Source: Ischnura elegans (lineage: Eukaryota; Arthropoda; Insecta; Odonata; Coenagrionidae). From it: 64,000 nt of DNA. Positions 31,504-43,500 of the stretch are shown one piece after another. The notes under the pieces were generated by a model. It did not search any database, was not told where the DNA came from, and worked only from the letters and a program-made list of their open reading frames with translations. Location of the stretch: assembly GCF_921293095.1 (NCBI RefSeq), contig NC_060246.1, positions 13,286,001 to 13,350,000 on the forward strand. The letters run 5' to 3'. The stretch's first letter is position 1. Each line of letters starts with the position of its first letter. A program made the position numbers and the translations under genes.

Positions 31504-34500
31504 CTGAAAACAAATGATGCATAATATGTACTATCAGCCAAAAGAAATTAAAAATATGCACAACCCATACTTCTCCAAATGTAATTATTCTTTTTTTACC
31601 TCGAATTGCCATGAGAAAAGTAATAAAGCGATAATATTCGGGCACAAGCAACTTGAGAGAGTAATTAGGCAAGGTGAAAATCACTGCCAAGATGCAAAGT
31701 GCAGCAGATCTTATTATTAACTGTTCTGCCATTTTTGAAGCCTACTTAAGAAACCAGTGAGGGGAACCCTGAGTCTACAAATGTCATCATCAGACTGCAA
31801 TCCATTGATTTCAAACAAATGATTTCAAAGATTCAAAGTGTAAATATTGTGGTTATGACAATTCAGCCAGTTGTGCTTAATCATTGATACCTTTTCAAAG
31901 CTTGTTTCTATCCCAAGATATGTCGTGGTGATTCCCTAGTGCACACCTATGCAGTAGACAACATTATAAATTTAAGTGATCATAGATTTTGGCTGAATTT
32001 TGCTACCATTCCCAGATTTTAAGGATTCTAGTAGTAATCAGAGGGAATTGACGTCTCAATAGCTTAACTGGCTGAAGCACTCGCCTTGGGATCGAGGGAT
32101 TCCGGTTCGAATCCCGTCAAGGCGAATGATCTCAATGGAATTTTGCACTTTTAAACGTCTTTGGTTTAAAGATAAACTGTAGACAACTGTGCACTATTTA
32201 TAGTCACATCAACCATCAAACATTACGATGATAACCAATGGCATCTCTCCGCAATCTCTACCTTCACATCATTTTAGGAAGAGCAGGCAATATTTTCGCT
32301 CAATTCAGACTCTTATTTGTATAAATTTGAATTAAATATTTGAATATTTATATAAATATTTGAATTGAATTGTGTTTTCATCTGAGGAGCCCACTCAAAT
32401 GAGATTTAAAGCTAGTTACTTCGGGTTACATAGCAATTTCAGCACAACTTGTGAGATGTATACTATAGCCTGTGGTCCATTGCAAGCTCCTCAAGAAAAA
32501 AGTTATGATGTCGAGACAAATATTTTGCCCATTAATAAATCTTCGGTCTTCTTGATTAAAGACTGCACAAAAACATAATAACTGATGGCTTTTACCTTGG
32601 AGCGAAGTCTTGGAAGTAATGTCTTCAGTGACTGAACCAATCCAATCTGCACGGCTGCCTTGTCAGTACAATCTTCTGCAAAGACATCCATGAGTGCATC
32701 CAAGGCCTCCGCCACCACCCACAGTTCCTCTTCAGCTTTAGTGCACACGAGGAGAAGGAAACTCCCAACATGCTGGTGCCATGGAAAAAAAAGGACATTG
32801 CTTGAATACTACACTTGTGCAAATACAGGAGTTCAAGTCCATATCATACAACCCTAGATGAATTTTACTAGGAAAATATTCATGATGAATTTAAGTTACG
32901 TTATGTACATGTTATTTTACTCGGGCATCAACCTAGGTTGTACCTCTTGCACGCCATTTCACTATAGTACACATACTGATGTGGTACTATCATTTGCAAA
33001 AGTCTTGCAACAAATCAAGCGGCGCCACTTTCGCTCCATTGTCGATTTCTGGCCACCATTAAATTTGAATGATCACTATCTGGGTATGAATCTTCATGGT
33101 AGCTCGGGAACGACTCACGAACGGGTCATCGTGGCACGTAGTAGACGTAGGAAATCATCACGATGCTCAGTTGAGTAAACGAGCGTCGATCATGCGTCGA
33201 TGTTGTTGCGTCGTCGCGGCGTTTGAGATTATTTTTATACTCGTATTTGACTGGAGTTGAAAATTGAAAATAGTTACCCGTTAAATGAGTGGGTACCAAT
33301 GAGGACTGGCTTCCAATGGTAAACCCCATAAGGCCGGCTGGGGGCACGATTTCGCCATTAGGAACACGGAAATCAACTCGCTCGTAACACTTTTTAGGGA
33401 TTCAACGTCATTCAGGAGACTTTCATTAAGTTGTTGAAATATTTGTTCAATATAGGAGAATTAATAAATGAAAAAAAAATTAACTGGTAATTTTCCGGAA
33501 AATAAACACGGCTCTTTCGACTCCATCATCTTTACTTGATTGACATTAAATAGCTCTTTACGTAGGTTGAAGCTGATAAAGATAGCTTCATAAACTTTCT
33601 TCTTCATTAATTGTCAATTTTTGTTAATTGGATAAATATATTTACACCAATGGAAATGTTTCCTCGGAAAAAATGGAATTTTGCTTTTTTAAAAAAAAAT
33701 CGCTAGGCCTCATCGTTGCTAGCAGAATGTGTCTTTATTTTTACTGTTTACATATCTAGGACAGGCTTAAATGTTTACGATAGAACTAACATATTTAGTG
33801 ATCATATTGCATTAATCTTCTATTTTGTTATAATAAATTAGTTATTGTTTCGATTTTAATATTTCGGCCATTATTATATTATTAAGGACAGCCAACTTAA
33901 GAGTGACTTAAAGTACGACTTTTCCCTCCCTTTTCCATTGGTAAGGTTTCCTATAACAACGACGGGCAGAGATTAATTGAAAGTCAATTTCAACCAATAT
34001 TCGCCCATTTTTAATTCCAGACTATCGATTAGGGAGGTAAAATATTTTGCGCAGAATTTAGCCACTCCCTCAGCTCTTAATGCTGAACAGGGTGCTCCCG
34101 GGCCGTAGTTTTGGTCAGGTGATAGGACCTGCACCTCGTCTTGCCCTACATCTTTATCGTAACTTTACCAGCCAAGGACGAGGAAGCAATTTACCTGGAG
34201 TAAAACTTGTTGGCCGTAAGTGATTCTCACAAACTTCCAAAATAGGGTAAATAGGGCCAATTTTTAGCTCTATCATATAAATGCTGATGCCATAATTTGC
34301 TTGAAGAAAGTACGCACTAGAAGAATAGTTGATAAATATCTCAAGACAAGCCTTTCCTATATTTAAAAATAAGCGCTGGGGTGCGTGCACGATTAAGGAT
34401 TACCATTACATAGGTTATTCCTAGGATTGTACTTGGTAGATCAGCTGGACTCACATTCTGTCCCTTTCTATCAAAATTCCTGTATTAAAAAAACACTGAT

Positions 34501-37500
34501 TATAGAATATTGAGGCCTAAAGTTTAAAAGTAGAGATGGGTCGAATAGCAGATTTCTCGAATTCGAATATCGTATTCGAATATTAAATCATTGCTCGAAT
34601 ATTCGAATACCTCGAATTTCGAATACCTCGAATACTAAACGATGAATGCTGGAATGATTGACTCGGTTGCATATGCAGCAGGCAACACAAGATTTTGGGG
34701 AGTAATTTAAATTTCCTTTAAATGATTCGAACAGGAATTTAGCTGATTAATGAATATTTTAATTTTATGGAAACAATTGGGCATATAATTAATTCAACTA
34801 ACATCGCTTTACCCCCACTTCTGCTGCCAAGTGCTAGCTGACAATCTGAGGCATTTTGCAAAATACAAGCTCTTTTCCACCGGATTTTCTTCAATTATTT
34901 TCAGTCCATCTTTGGGAGTTCTCACGAGATAAGAAGATGAATTTGAATTGCTATCAGGGAGAAACCAAATATTCTGAGAAAATATCCCTTTGTCTGGGAC
35001 TGTAACAATAAAGATTTATCGCACCACTCATTAATTGTAACTTGATATATGCGTTCCGAAAAAAATACCGCATCAACTTCCGAGAAGCTCTGCTGCTCAA
35101 ATCGAGTTTCGCCAGAATGCTAAGTCTCCGTCGTATTTTGACATGTATTTCTTTGCGTAAAATGGTTAAATAAACTCAGAAATACGTCGTGTTTGGTCTT
35201 ATTCTTTTTGAAATTACGCGCACATTACTAATATTTCAATTCAATAAAGGTGTAACATCAATTGACGAAAGTCATTCTTAGACACCTTTTGTGCTATTAG
35301 ATGACTCATGCAGCGGTTGACCTCCACAGAAATGGGAAACTTCGAAGCTGGTAGGAAAAAAAAGGTCAGTGGGGGAGAAAAGGGAGGGCCGGAAACACGT
35401 TTCTATTGTTCTCGTGTAACTTGGTATTTTTTCGAAGCTAAGGTCTTCGTAATATGATCCCTGCGCGAGCTGTGACCTTTTTTTTATTTCGAAGAAGAGG
35501 AAAGCCTCAGAGGGGGGGAGAGAGTGCTGAATGGAGAGGGATACCGGATCTTGGGAAATGCGCTAATGTAAGTATCCCACGGTACTCACACAGCAGTTGA
35601 CCTCCAGAAATGGGGAACTTCGAAGCAGGTAGCCAGAAAAAGGTCAGTGGGTGAGAAAAGGGGGGAGGGCGTGAAACACGTTTTTATTGTTCTCGTAACT
35701 CGATAATTTTTTGAAGCAGGGGTCTCCGTAATGCGATCCCTGCGCGAGCTGGGACCTTTTGTTTGATTTCGGAGAAGAGGAAAGCGTCAGAGTGGTTGAG
35801 GCGAGTGCTGAATGGAGGGGGATAGCGGATCGTGGGAAATGCCCTGAGGTTGCTATCCCACGGTACTGAGGTTCTCCTGGTGGGGGAATCGGGGATTTTC
35901 GGATTTTTTCACCCGACCATTTTCGGTTCCCCTCGTCGAACTCTTTTCACCGCTAAAATCCACGAATTTGATGTAATTCGTCAACTTGCGTAAAACGGCG
36001 CTGCGAGCACTAAATAACTACAGTTCTCCACATTTTTCCTAGTCAACTACCAACGACGTGCGTGCGACAGTGTATGACGTGAAATTCAAAGTATTCGAGG
36101 TATTCGAGGCGGTACTTTTCGCATAACTATTCGAAACCTCGAATATCGAATACTTTCTAATATTCGAGGTATTCGAGTATTCGCGGATACTATTCGCACA
36201 TCTCTATTTAAAAGTAAAATTCTTCACTTAATTTATGTCTTCTTCTATCAAGGGATTTTTTCTTGAAATTTTTCAAAGAAACGTTTCCGTCACTGCAGAG
36301 CAGCATGCTCATTTACGGAACGGAAAAGGGTAAAATTATTCTGAAAAACTTTACTGGAAAAATTAACTTGGTAGGAAATGGTGACACGTTGATGACAATT
36401 AGGCAGCATACTACATAGATGGACAGCATAATCGCAGCAGAATTTACGAAATATCACTCATAATTTTCTTTTTAATCAGCTAAAATTGATCTATTAAAAA
36501 AATTACGTATATGGAACCTTAGATTACTACGATAGTTCTCATCCCAAAGGTTAATAACGATGAGCAGTTGCGGACCTGTAAAGGAAACCTTATAACAATG
36601 GGAATCACATTCACCAGTGATTCTGATTGGAGTTCCCTCAAGGGAAACGCAATGATTCGTCCTACCGCCCTAACAACACAGGATTCTTGTCGCACGATCA
36701 TTTAAATTAGAAATTGTAAAAATATGCTCAAATTCAACATCCTGTACCCTCTAAAGATACATTTAAAAATTATATAAACTTTAAAATAAAATACGGCTGT
36801 GAGGAGGATAAAAAAATTTTGGACATTAGAGGGATTTGAACGCCGACTCTCCCGTTACCAGCCAAGTATTCTTCCACTGCGCTATTCGGACTTCAATTGT
36901 TGAAGTCGATAATTTTAATAATTTATAATGATTGTAACACAGAGATGCTTTCATGTGCTTCTCAATTGAACGAATTTTGATCAAAATAATCACTTTCTCA
37001 GCATTTTTGTCTTTTATTCGTTAATATGATTATAACTTGAGCACGGAGGCTTTCGCATACTTTATGTTTCGGGTGGTTAGTATATACTATAAGAATATTA
37101 TGATGTTGTTGCTCGAGTCGCCTGCGACTTCGGTATGGTATCGTCCTTATAAGTTATTATTATTTGTCATTATGTTTCTAACTCAGTATTTGTATTTCTA
37201 ATGAAGCAAGCGTATACATTAATTTCAAACAGAAATTCTGTTAGGATTTCCTTACGTCCTTCTTACTCGACTTGAAAGGTTTTATGAAATGAGCTGCAGT
37301 TCCACTGATTTCAATCTTGCCTTAAACATAAAACGTATTGCCAACAAACACATTTCCGAATACCATGTAACCTAATTAATGCAAGTAAAGAAGTTAATTA
37401 ATGATGCTAAGTAAGTATCCTACATTATCCTGAGTTCATCAGAGTATATGTAAATGATTGCAGCTAAATATGATAACTGAATCATCACCGACATAGCAGC

Positions 37501-40500
37501 GTAGATTAATAAATTCGCATTCACACTCATTCAGCAGCGGAACATATCATCAAACAATACCTGTTGAAATCCAAAAATCATTGAAAATAGGACTTTTAGC
37601 TGGAATTAAGCTTTCCTCGTCATACTTTGAATGCGTAGAAAGGAATACATTTTTACCAATTGACGGACGTCAGAGAACTCTTTTGTTACTTACGCAAGGG
37701 TTAATGCCTATCAGCTTAACTAATTTCATATTTTTCATGCTTGCTCAGACATTTATCGGATGAAACACTTGGAATATCAAAGCTGCCTCGTATCTTATGT
37801 CATAGATATTGTATTAAAAACATCAACCCGAGTCGATAGATGTAAACAAAAGTCTGCCATGTTCACAGTGAACGACTCGTGATTTCCAGCTCTCTGAAAA
37901 GAGCTAAGATCACTCAAAAAGAGCCAAGCTACAAACTTTTTTAAATCTCTCCGAGGAATTACCCTCGATCTTTCCTCCTGCATAAAATGCTACAATGTGT
38001 TTGGAGGAATATAATGAACATTAATTTCACTTAAATGGAAAAGATCAAATCCCGAGACTGAAAAGGATGAAAAAATACCTCACCCACCTAATGACCCGTT
38101 CTCCATATATTGAACCATGAAGACTAGTGTTGGATTGCTGCATACACCATAAAACCATACATTTTCCGGGCACAATCTTTGTGGAGCGAAAGTGGCGCCT
38201 CTCAATTTGTTGCAAGACTTTTGCAAATGATAGTACATTACACAACATTTTGTGGTCCTTCCTGGTCATGTTCGCTGAGTTTTGCAAGGTTTTATATTCA
38301 TCAGAGGGATGAAGTTAGGGAGGAGATTAGGAGTTTTTAAAAATTTTATTAGACTTAACAACAAGTTTCCCTATGTAGCTGATTTTGGGACAACAGCCCC
38401 AATTGAAGTTGTTTTTTCATTTCCCCAGTTCTAATGACTCGCGGATCAGCCGGGGTTTGAAAATTTTCACTGTCATGATTACTATTATTCTTATTATTTT
38501 ACACAAGTTTATTATGTGTCCCGATGTTCCATGTTCTACCACCCTCTAGGGGTTATCTAAGTCGAATCAAACACTCGTGTAGTGCTAGTTGGGTTTGCAA
38601 GGAGTGATCAGATTTGCCGATGCATACATTGCCTCATGATCAGTGAGATGTCTCAAGCAGTCCTTTCACTTGCAGCGAAATAACTTCCTTCACTCCCCTA
38701 ATGAAATTCATAATTCTTAAAAGTGATTTACATGGTTTTCATCCCCTGTCTCCGCAGTGTGCTTCCTATTTTGTCAGTTACTGTACGGACACATGAAGAA
38801 AGGTAAGATTTCATCTTACCAAAGGTTATAGCTCGAGAGAAATCTCCATGGTCCTGAAAAGGGCCTTTGAAGGAAAAAGGAAGACACATGAAGAAGAGCG
38901 GAAACCGGTGGCCAACGCATACCTGCCGTACGTCTCTACGGTATCCGGCAAGATTTCGCGCATTCTTCATAAACACAACATACGGACAGTGCATCTGCCT
39001 CACAAAAAACTAAGACAAGTCTTAGTTCGTGCCAAAGACCCTGCAGGACTGAAATTGCCTGGTGTCTACAGCATACCATGCGAGTGTGGTGAGGAGTATA
39101 TCGGTGAAACGGGAAGAACGATCGAGACCCGAATCAAAGAGCATAAGCGTCATCTCCGACTGTGCCAACCATCGAAATCGGCGGTTGCGGAGCACGCCAT
39201 CAATCTCAACCACGCGATTCGCTGGGAAAACACCAAAATGCTCTGTCACTCCAGCGGCTACTGGGATCGCCTCACCAAGGAGTCAATTGAAATATGACTC
39301 TCCAAGAAAAACTTCAACAGAGATGAGGGTTTCAACTTAAGTAAGGCATAGAACCCGATTTTGAAAGTGGCGGGAAAAGCGCACTCTTTCTCCGCCAATC
39401 AGAACAACCCAACATAACGACCGAGGATATATAAACCTGGCACTTTCCTACTGGCATCATCGGCCCTGATGACGATAGAAAAGGATTCTATCGAAACGTC
39501 GGCAGCGATGGAGATGGAGCTCACCCGGATGGAAACCCGAGAAGAATTCACCGACATGAAGAAAGGCTTTCTTTTGTGCAAGAGTGTCTAAGTCTGATGC
39601 TCCCAATTCTTCTTTCAAGCTGATCTTATCCTATGCCATCGTTTTATATAAATCAGAAGAAAAGACATAACTTGTAAAGGGACTAAGACCTCAAAATCAG
39701 CCACACATTGGATCTTGCTTTGAAGTCTAACAACATGAAAATTCTTTCCACTCCTCCCTTTCCAACCTATTGTTTGAAAACAATTTATTGGGGAGAAAAT
39801 TGGCAGAATGAACTAATAATTTTGGGGCACTCATCACCCTGGGGAATTTGGGGTATTTTCGAACCTTTCATGATGAAAATTTGATGCCCTTGGGGAACTC
39901 ATCACTCATGCTTTGCACTAATGCTAACTGATAAATGCATTGTATCATGATCAGTACAGTCGTTTGTCATACAGCATCTTAAACAGGCATAAACTTGAAG
40001 AGAATCTATATAATTTACGACTTGAGCAATGAAAGAAGTGTTTTATATATATGGAAAGGATTCTGTTGGAAGAGGAAAATTTGACTAGATTAGCTAATAC
40101 CTATATTTTCTTAAAACAAACTACAAAAACACAAGGGCAATTGAAAGCAAAAAAATAAAAATTTGGACATGATTTTTTCTAACTGTTAGGAACATGCAAC
40201 TTTTTACAAAGAAAAGTGAAAATGCCTCATACGAGGCCCACAGACTTCCTTTTAGCTGCCAACAATGCTTATCATAATGAGAAAAAGAGTTTACAGTAAC
40301 AGAGGGCTTAAGGTAAAAAAGGAGGCAATATCAAAAGTAAATCATTGAAATTACAATAGTGAGTACTAACCTAATCACAATTTCCTTCAGAATTATGAAA
40401 TAATACATACCCCTAAAAGATTGCAACTATCATCTGTCGAGGAATGAGCCAGGGCTTCACCCATAGTCCCAACAGTTCTGATTATATTTACTCTAGTGAT

Positions 40501-43500
40501 GGAATCCTTGCATTTTGCTTCAACATCCAGCAACAACTGAAATGAGTAAGAAAAAAATTACATGATAGTAGCTACAGCAGGCTTTGCTCCAAACCTATGA
40601 CATTGTATGTAATGAGCTTTCATTTGAGACAAGACTGTCCACATAAATTAGCCCTTTTACCTCGTTGAAAGTCTCAACGAAAATACTTATCACACATGCA
40701 AAAGGAGTGCCTCAGAAATACAACCCTTGTACATGTAAACAATGCACACAAATTTTTCAAGGTCCTGAAAACACATCCCGCAGTACCAAGTATTTTAAAT
40801 CTCCCCCATGAAACTTTTCTTTTATGCTTACGTAATTGAATGAATGAATTGTATAACAAATGAAAAAAAACATACAGTGGAACCTCGTTAAAGCGAGTAC
40901 GGGCTATAGCGACACCCCCGCTATAACGAGATATAGCCGATGCACCGTCAATTGACCCTATAATAGGCGTGTTAAAAAAATCGTTTTTACGAGACCCTTT
41001 CGGTGTTGGCTCTCGCCATAGCGAGGGTTTCACCGCCGGAAGACTTTCATCAAGACTCCTTAACCTCTGTAATTGCTAGCGATCTGTTAGAAATGAAGTT
41101 AATGGAGTGCTCAGTCTCAAATTTATGTGGTAAACTGTCGTTCGATAAATATAATGATTGATGAAACAATGCTTTGCATCATTTTTATTCAGTGCGGCGC
41201 TTATAAATTGTTGGAAGAAGTAGTCGTTATTTGAGTAAGAAAATTTAGTGATGCAAAAAACATCGCCTTTCGTCTGGATTTATGCTTACGTTTATCGGAT
41301 AGATGTTTATCTGTCGCCGCACCACTCCTGTTCCTGTATATCTGTTCGCAACAGGTATATTGGCTATTGTTTGCTCCACCTCCGGTAAAGCGACAATTCG
41401 CTATAGCGAGTGTTTATTAGTGCACCGTGGGGTGTCGTTATATCGAGGTTGCACTGTATGAAAGTTGAACAATTGAGTTACAAGTGAATTTTAATGGTGG
41501 TGTTCCCAATAAGCAAAACACATCCAGTCTAACTTTACCCATTCCCCATTTAATTAACACTCAGTATGACTGCACATGTGAAGGTTCAATTTGCTACATA
41601 AACTCATTTCCATGTGCAGGTAATGCCTCTGGTATCTGAATGTGAATCTGCATTCGATGGTGGTCAAAGGTGCAGGGAAATCGACAATCATGATATCAAC
41701 CAACAGTCATGTGCACTTGGCAGGTACAACCCCCTCCTCTACAAGTTAAAAACACATTTGGTAGGGGTAATAGTTCATTTAGGAAAGAAAACAATTTTTG
41801 GGTAACGGCATAACTCTGGAGCTGATTCTGATGCTGCAGTGGCAACTGACTCTTTGCAATAGAAGCCAAATCTCCAGAAATATGGAAAATCAAACTACAC
41901 AGAATGCCTCAATTCAGTAGATTCTCGTTAATATGAACAATGTTATTACAAAGTTCTCGTTAGTACGAAGCAAATCGCAGGTCCTGACGAAAAGGCCTAT
42001 CCAATACCTATATAGTAAAAGAAACTTTATTACAAAACTTTCGTTTTTACAAAATTACAAACCTCAGTCCCGGCAGTTACAAAATGAACTTTATTGCCAA
42101 GTTCCATGCACGAGCAATGGCATTTAGGTGGATATTCACCACACTAAGTTTTAATAATCGCACCACATTTAAGTTCTCCTCGTGTACTGTGCCCGAGAGC
42201 GTCAATTATGGTTCTTTCTTCATCATAAATTTCAGCTCATAAATTTGACGTACAGTTAGTCCTCTTTCTAGACGCATATTTGATTTACGAACTTTCAGAG
42301 ATGCCAGCATTCCAAAATTTCAAATTTCGAATTTGGCACCTTTTGATTAGGCCGTTGCCGCGTGTAGCGGCAAAGAGGAACTCGCACTAAGGACATAATC
42401 TCAACAAAGGATCATTGAATCCGGTGGGATGTTAGGAACTGTTCAGCGTTTCGCCCTTTCCTTCCTTGCCAAGGAGAGCAATTTTTTCGGCTTCAGCTGT
42501 GTTGCACACCCAGCTAGATCAGTTCGTCTCAATCGTTAGCTAGGGCACAATTTTTATTCAGTGTTGCATTCTGCAGGATAATGGTACTCCTTGATGCCTA
42601 GCAGACAGTCCGGCTGGCGAGAGTTGTCCGATAACGGCACAATAGGAGGGGCAGATAACCCAGTGCCAGCACCGTTTACAGCCGATCGCTGTCCCCCAAA
42701 CACACCACACACCATCGCCTACTCATACAACGTTGTGAAATGCATAGTGAGCTTCGAAATAAGCCTGATCCACCAAAACATGCCCTTTCTTAGAATCACC
42801 AAAACAAGTGATTCTTCTTCGAGGTCCTTCACGCTCGTTGTCCCTTCCAGCTCCTTTCGTCACGAAGCCCTTTGTAGGCATTTCCCTTTTTTACCTGGCA
42901 ACGCTGCCCCGACCTAAACCATTCTGTTTATCATCAGACAATTCTTGGCAGCCAGACTGTAGATTTATCAACTTACGAACAAGCTATTGGAAGGCATCTA
43001 GTTCGTATATCGGACTTACTATATATCAGGAAGATATCAACCCTTGATTGCGTCATGCTGCATTCTTCTGTCGAAAAAGTGAAATGAATTTTCCTGCTTA
43101 TATATATTTCCACGTAATTCAATCACGTTTATCATATACGGTTTTTTTCGACCATTCCTAAAAGAAACGTTCATACGAACTTCATTATTATGAACCTCTG
43201 GTGAAATTCATAATAACGAGAGTCTACTGTATGAAGTTCTTGAATTGAGAAAGACAATTTTTTTAATTTTATCAAAGTTTATAACAAAATGTGGCGACCC
43301 CTTCCATTTTCCTCATTTTATTCTGCTATCATGTTTTCCTTGCATACACTTCACAAGTTTTAAGATGCACCTTTACATACTTTACTCATAATAGCCACTG
43401 TGGCGTCAGCCTCCTGCTCTGAACTTCCAGCCTTAGTCAATTGTCCAGATCTTCTTGAAGCATTTCTTTGCCATCTTCTTTTTTCCAATTTTTGCTCACT

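Larger units (their letters stand above)
38848..39597 (+). mobile_element. Penelope-like retroelement, 5'-truncated
   Basis: The frame 38848-39297 starts in the reverse-transcriptase thumb region (NAYLPYVSTVSGKISRIL, NIRTVH) and runs into a GIY-YIG endonuclease, the signature of canonical Penelope-like elements. It stops at a TGA (39295-39297). The same frame then continues with KKNFNRDEGFNLSKA, so the stop is a mutation. The reverse-transcriptase core is missing. The 3' part carries a TATATAAA box (39427-39434) and a hammerhead-like motif, as found in the terminal repeats of these elements. Confidence 0.88.

Noticed and set aside
32051-32125. Functional tRNA gene.
   Set aside because: A and B boxes are present, but the acceptor ends do not pair and the T stem has mismatches; a SINE head fits better.
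36821-36892. Functional tRNA gene on the minus strand.
   Set aside because: Arms pair poorly and no clear 3' terminator follows; kept only as a tRNA-like repeat.
43392-43499. Minus-strand segment reading LTKAGSSEQEADATVAIMSK with AG/GT borders, tested as a further HEATR3 exon.
   Set aside because: The exons at 45166-45281 and 40411-40536 already join in frame and match adjacent parts of HEATR3, leaving no room for it. It lies within the intron between them.
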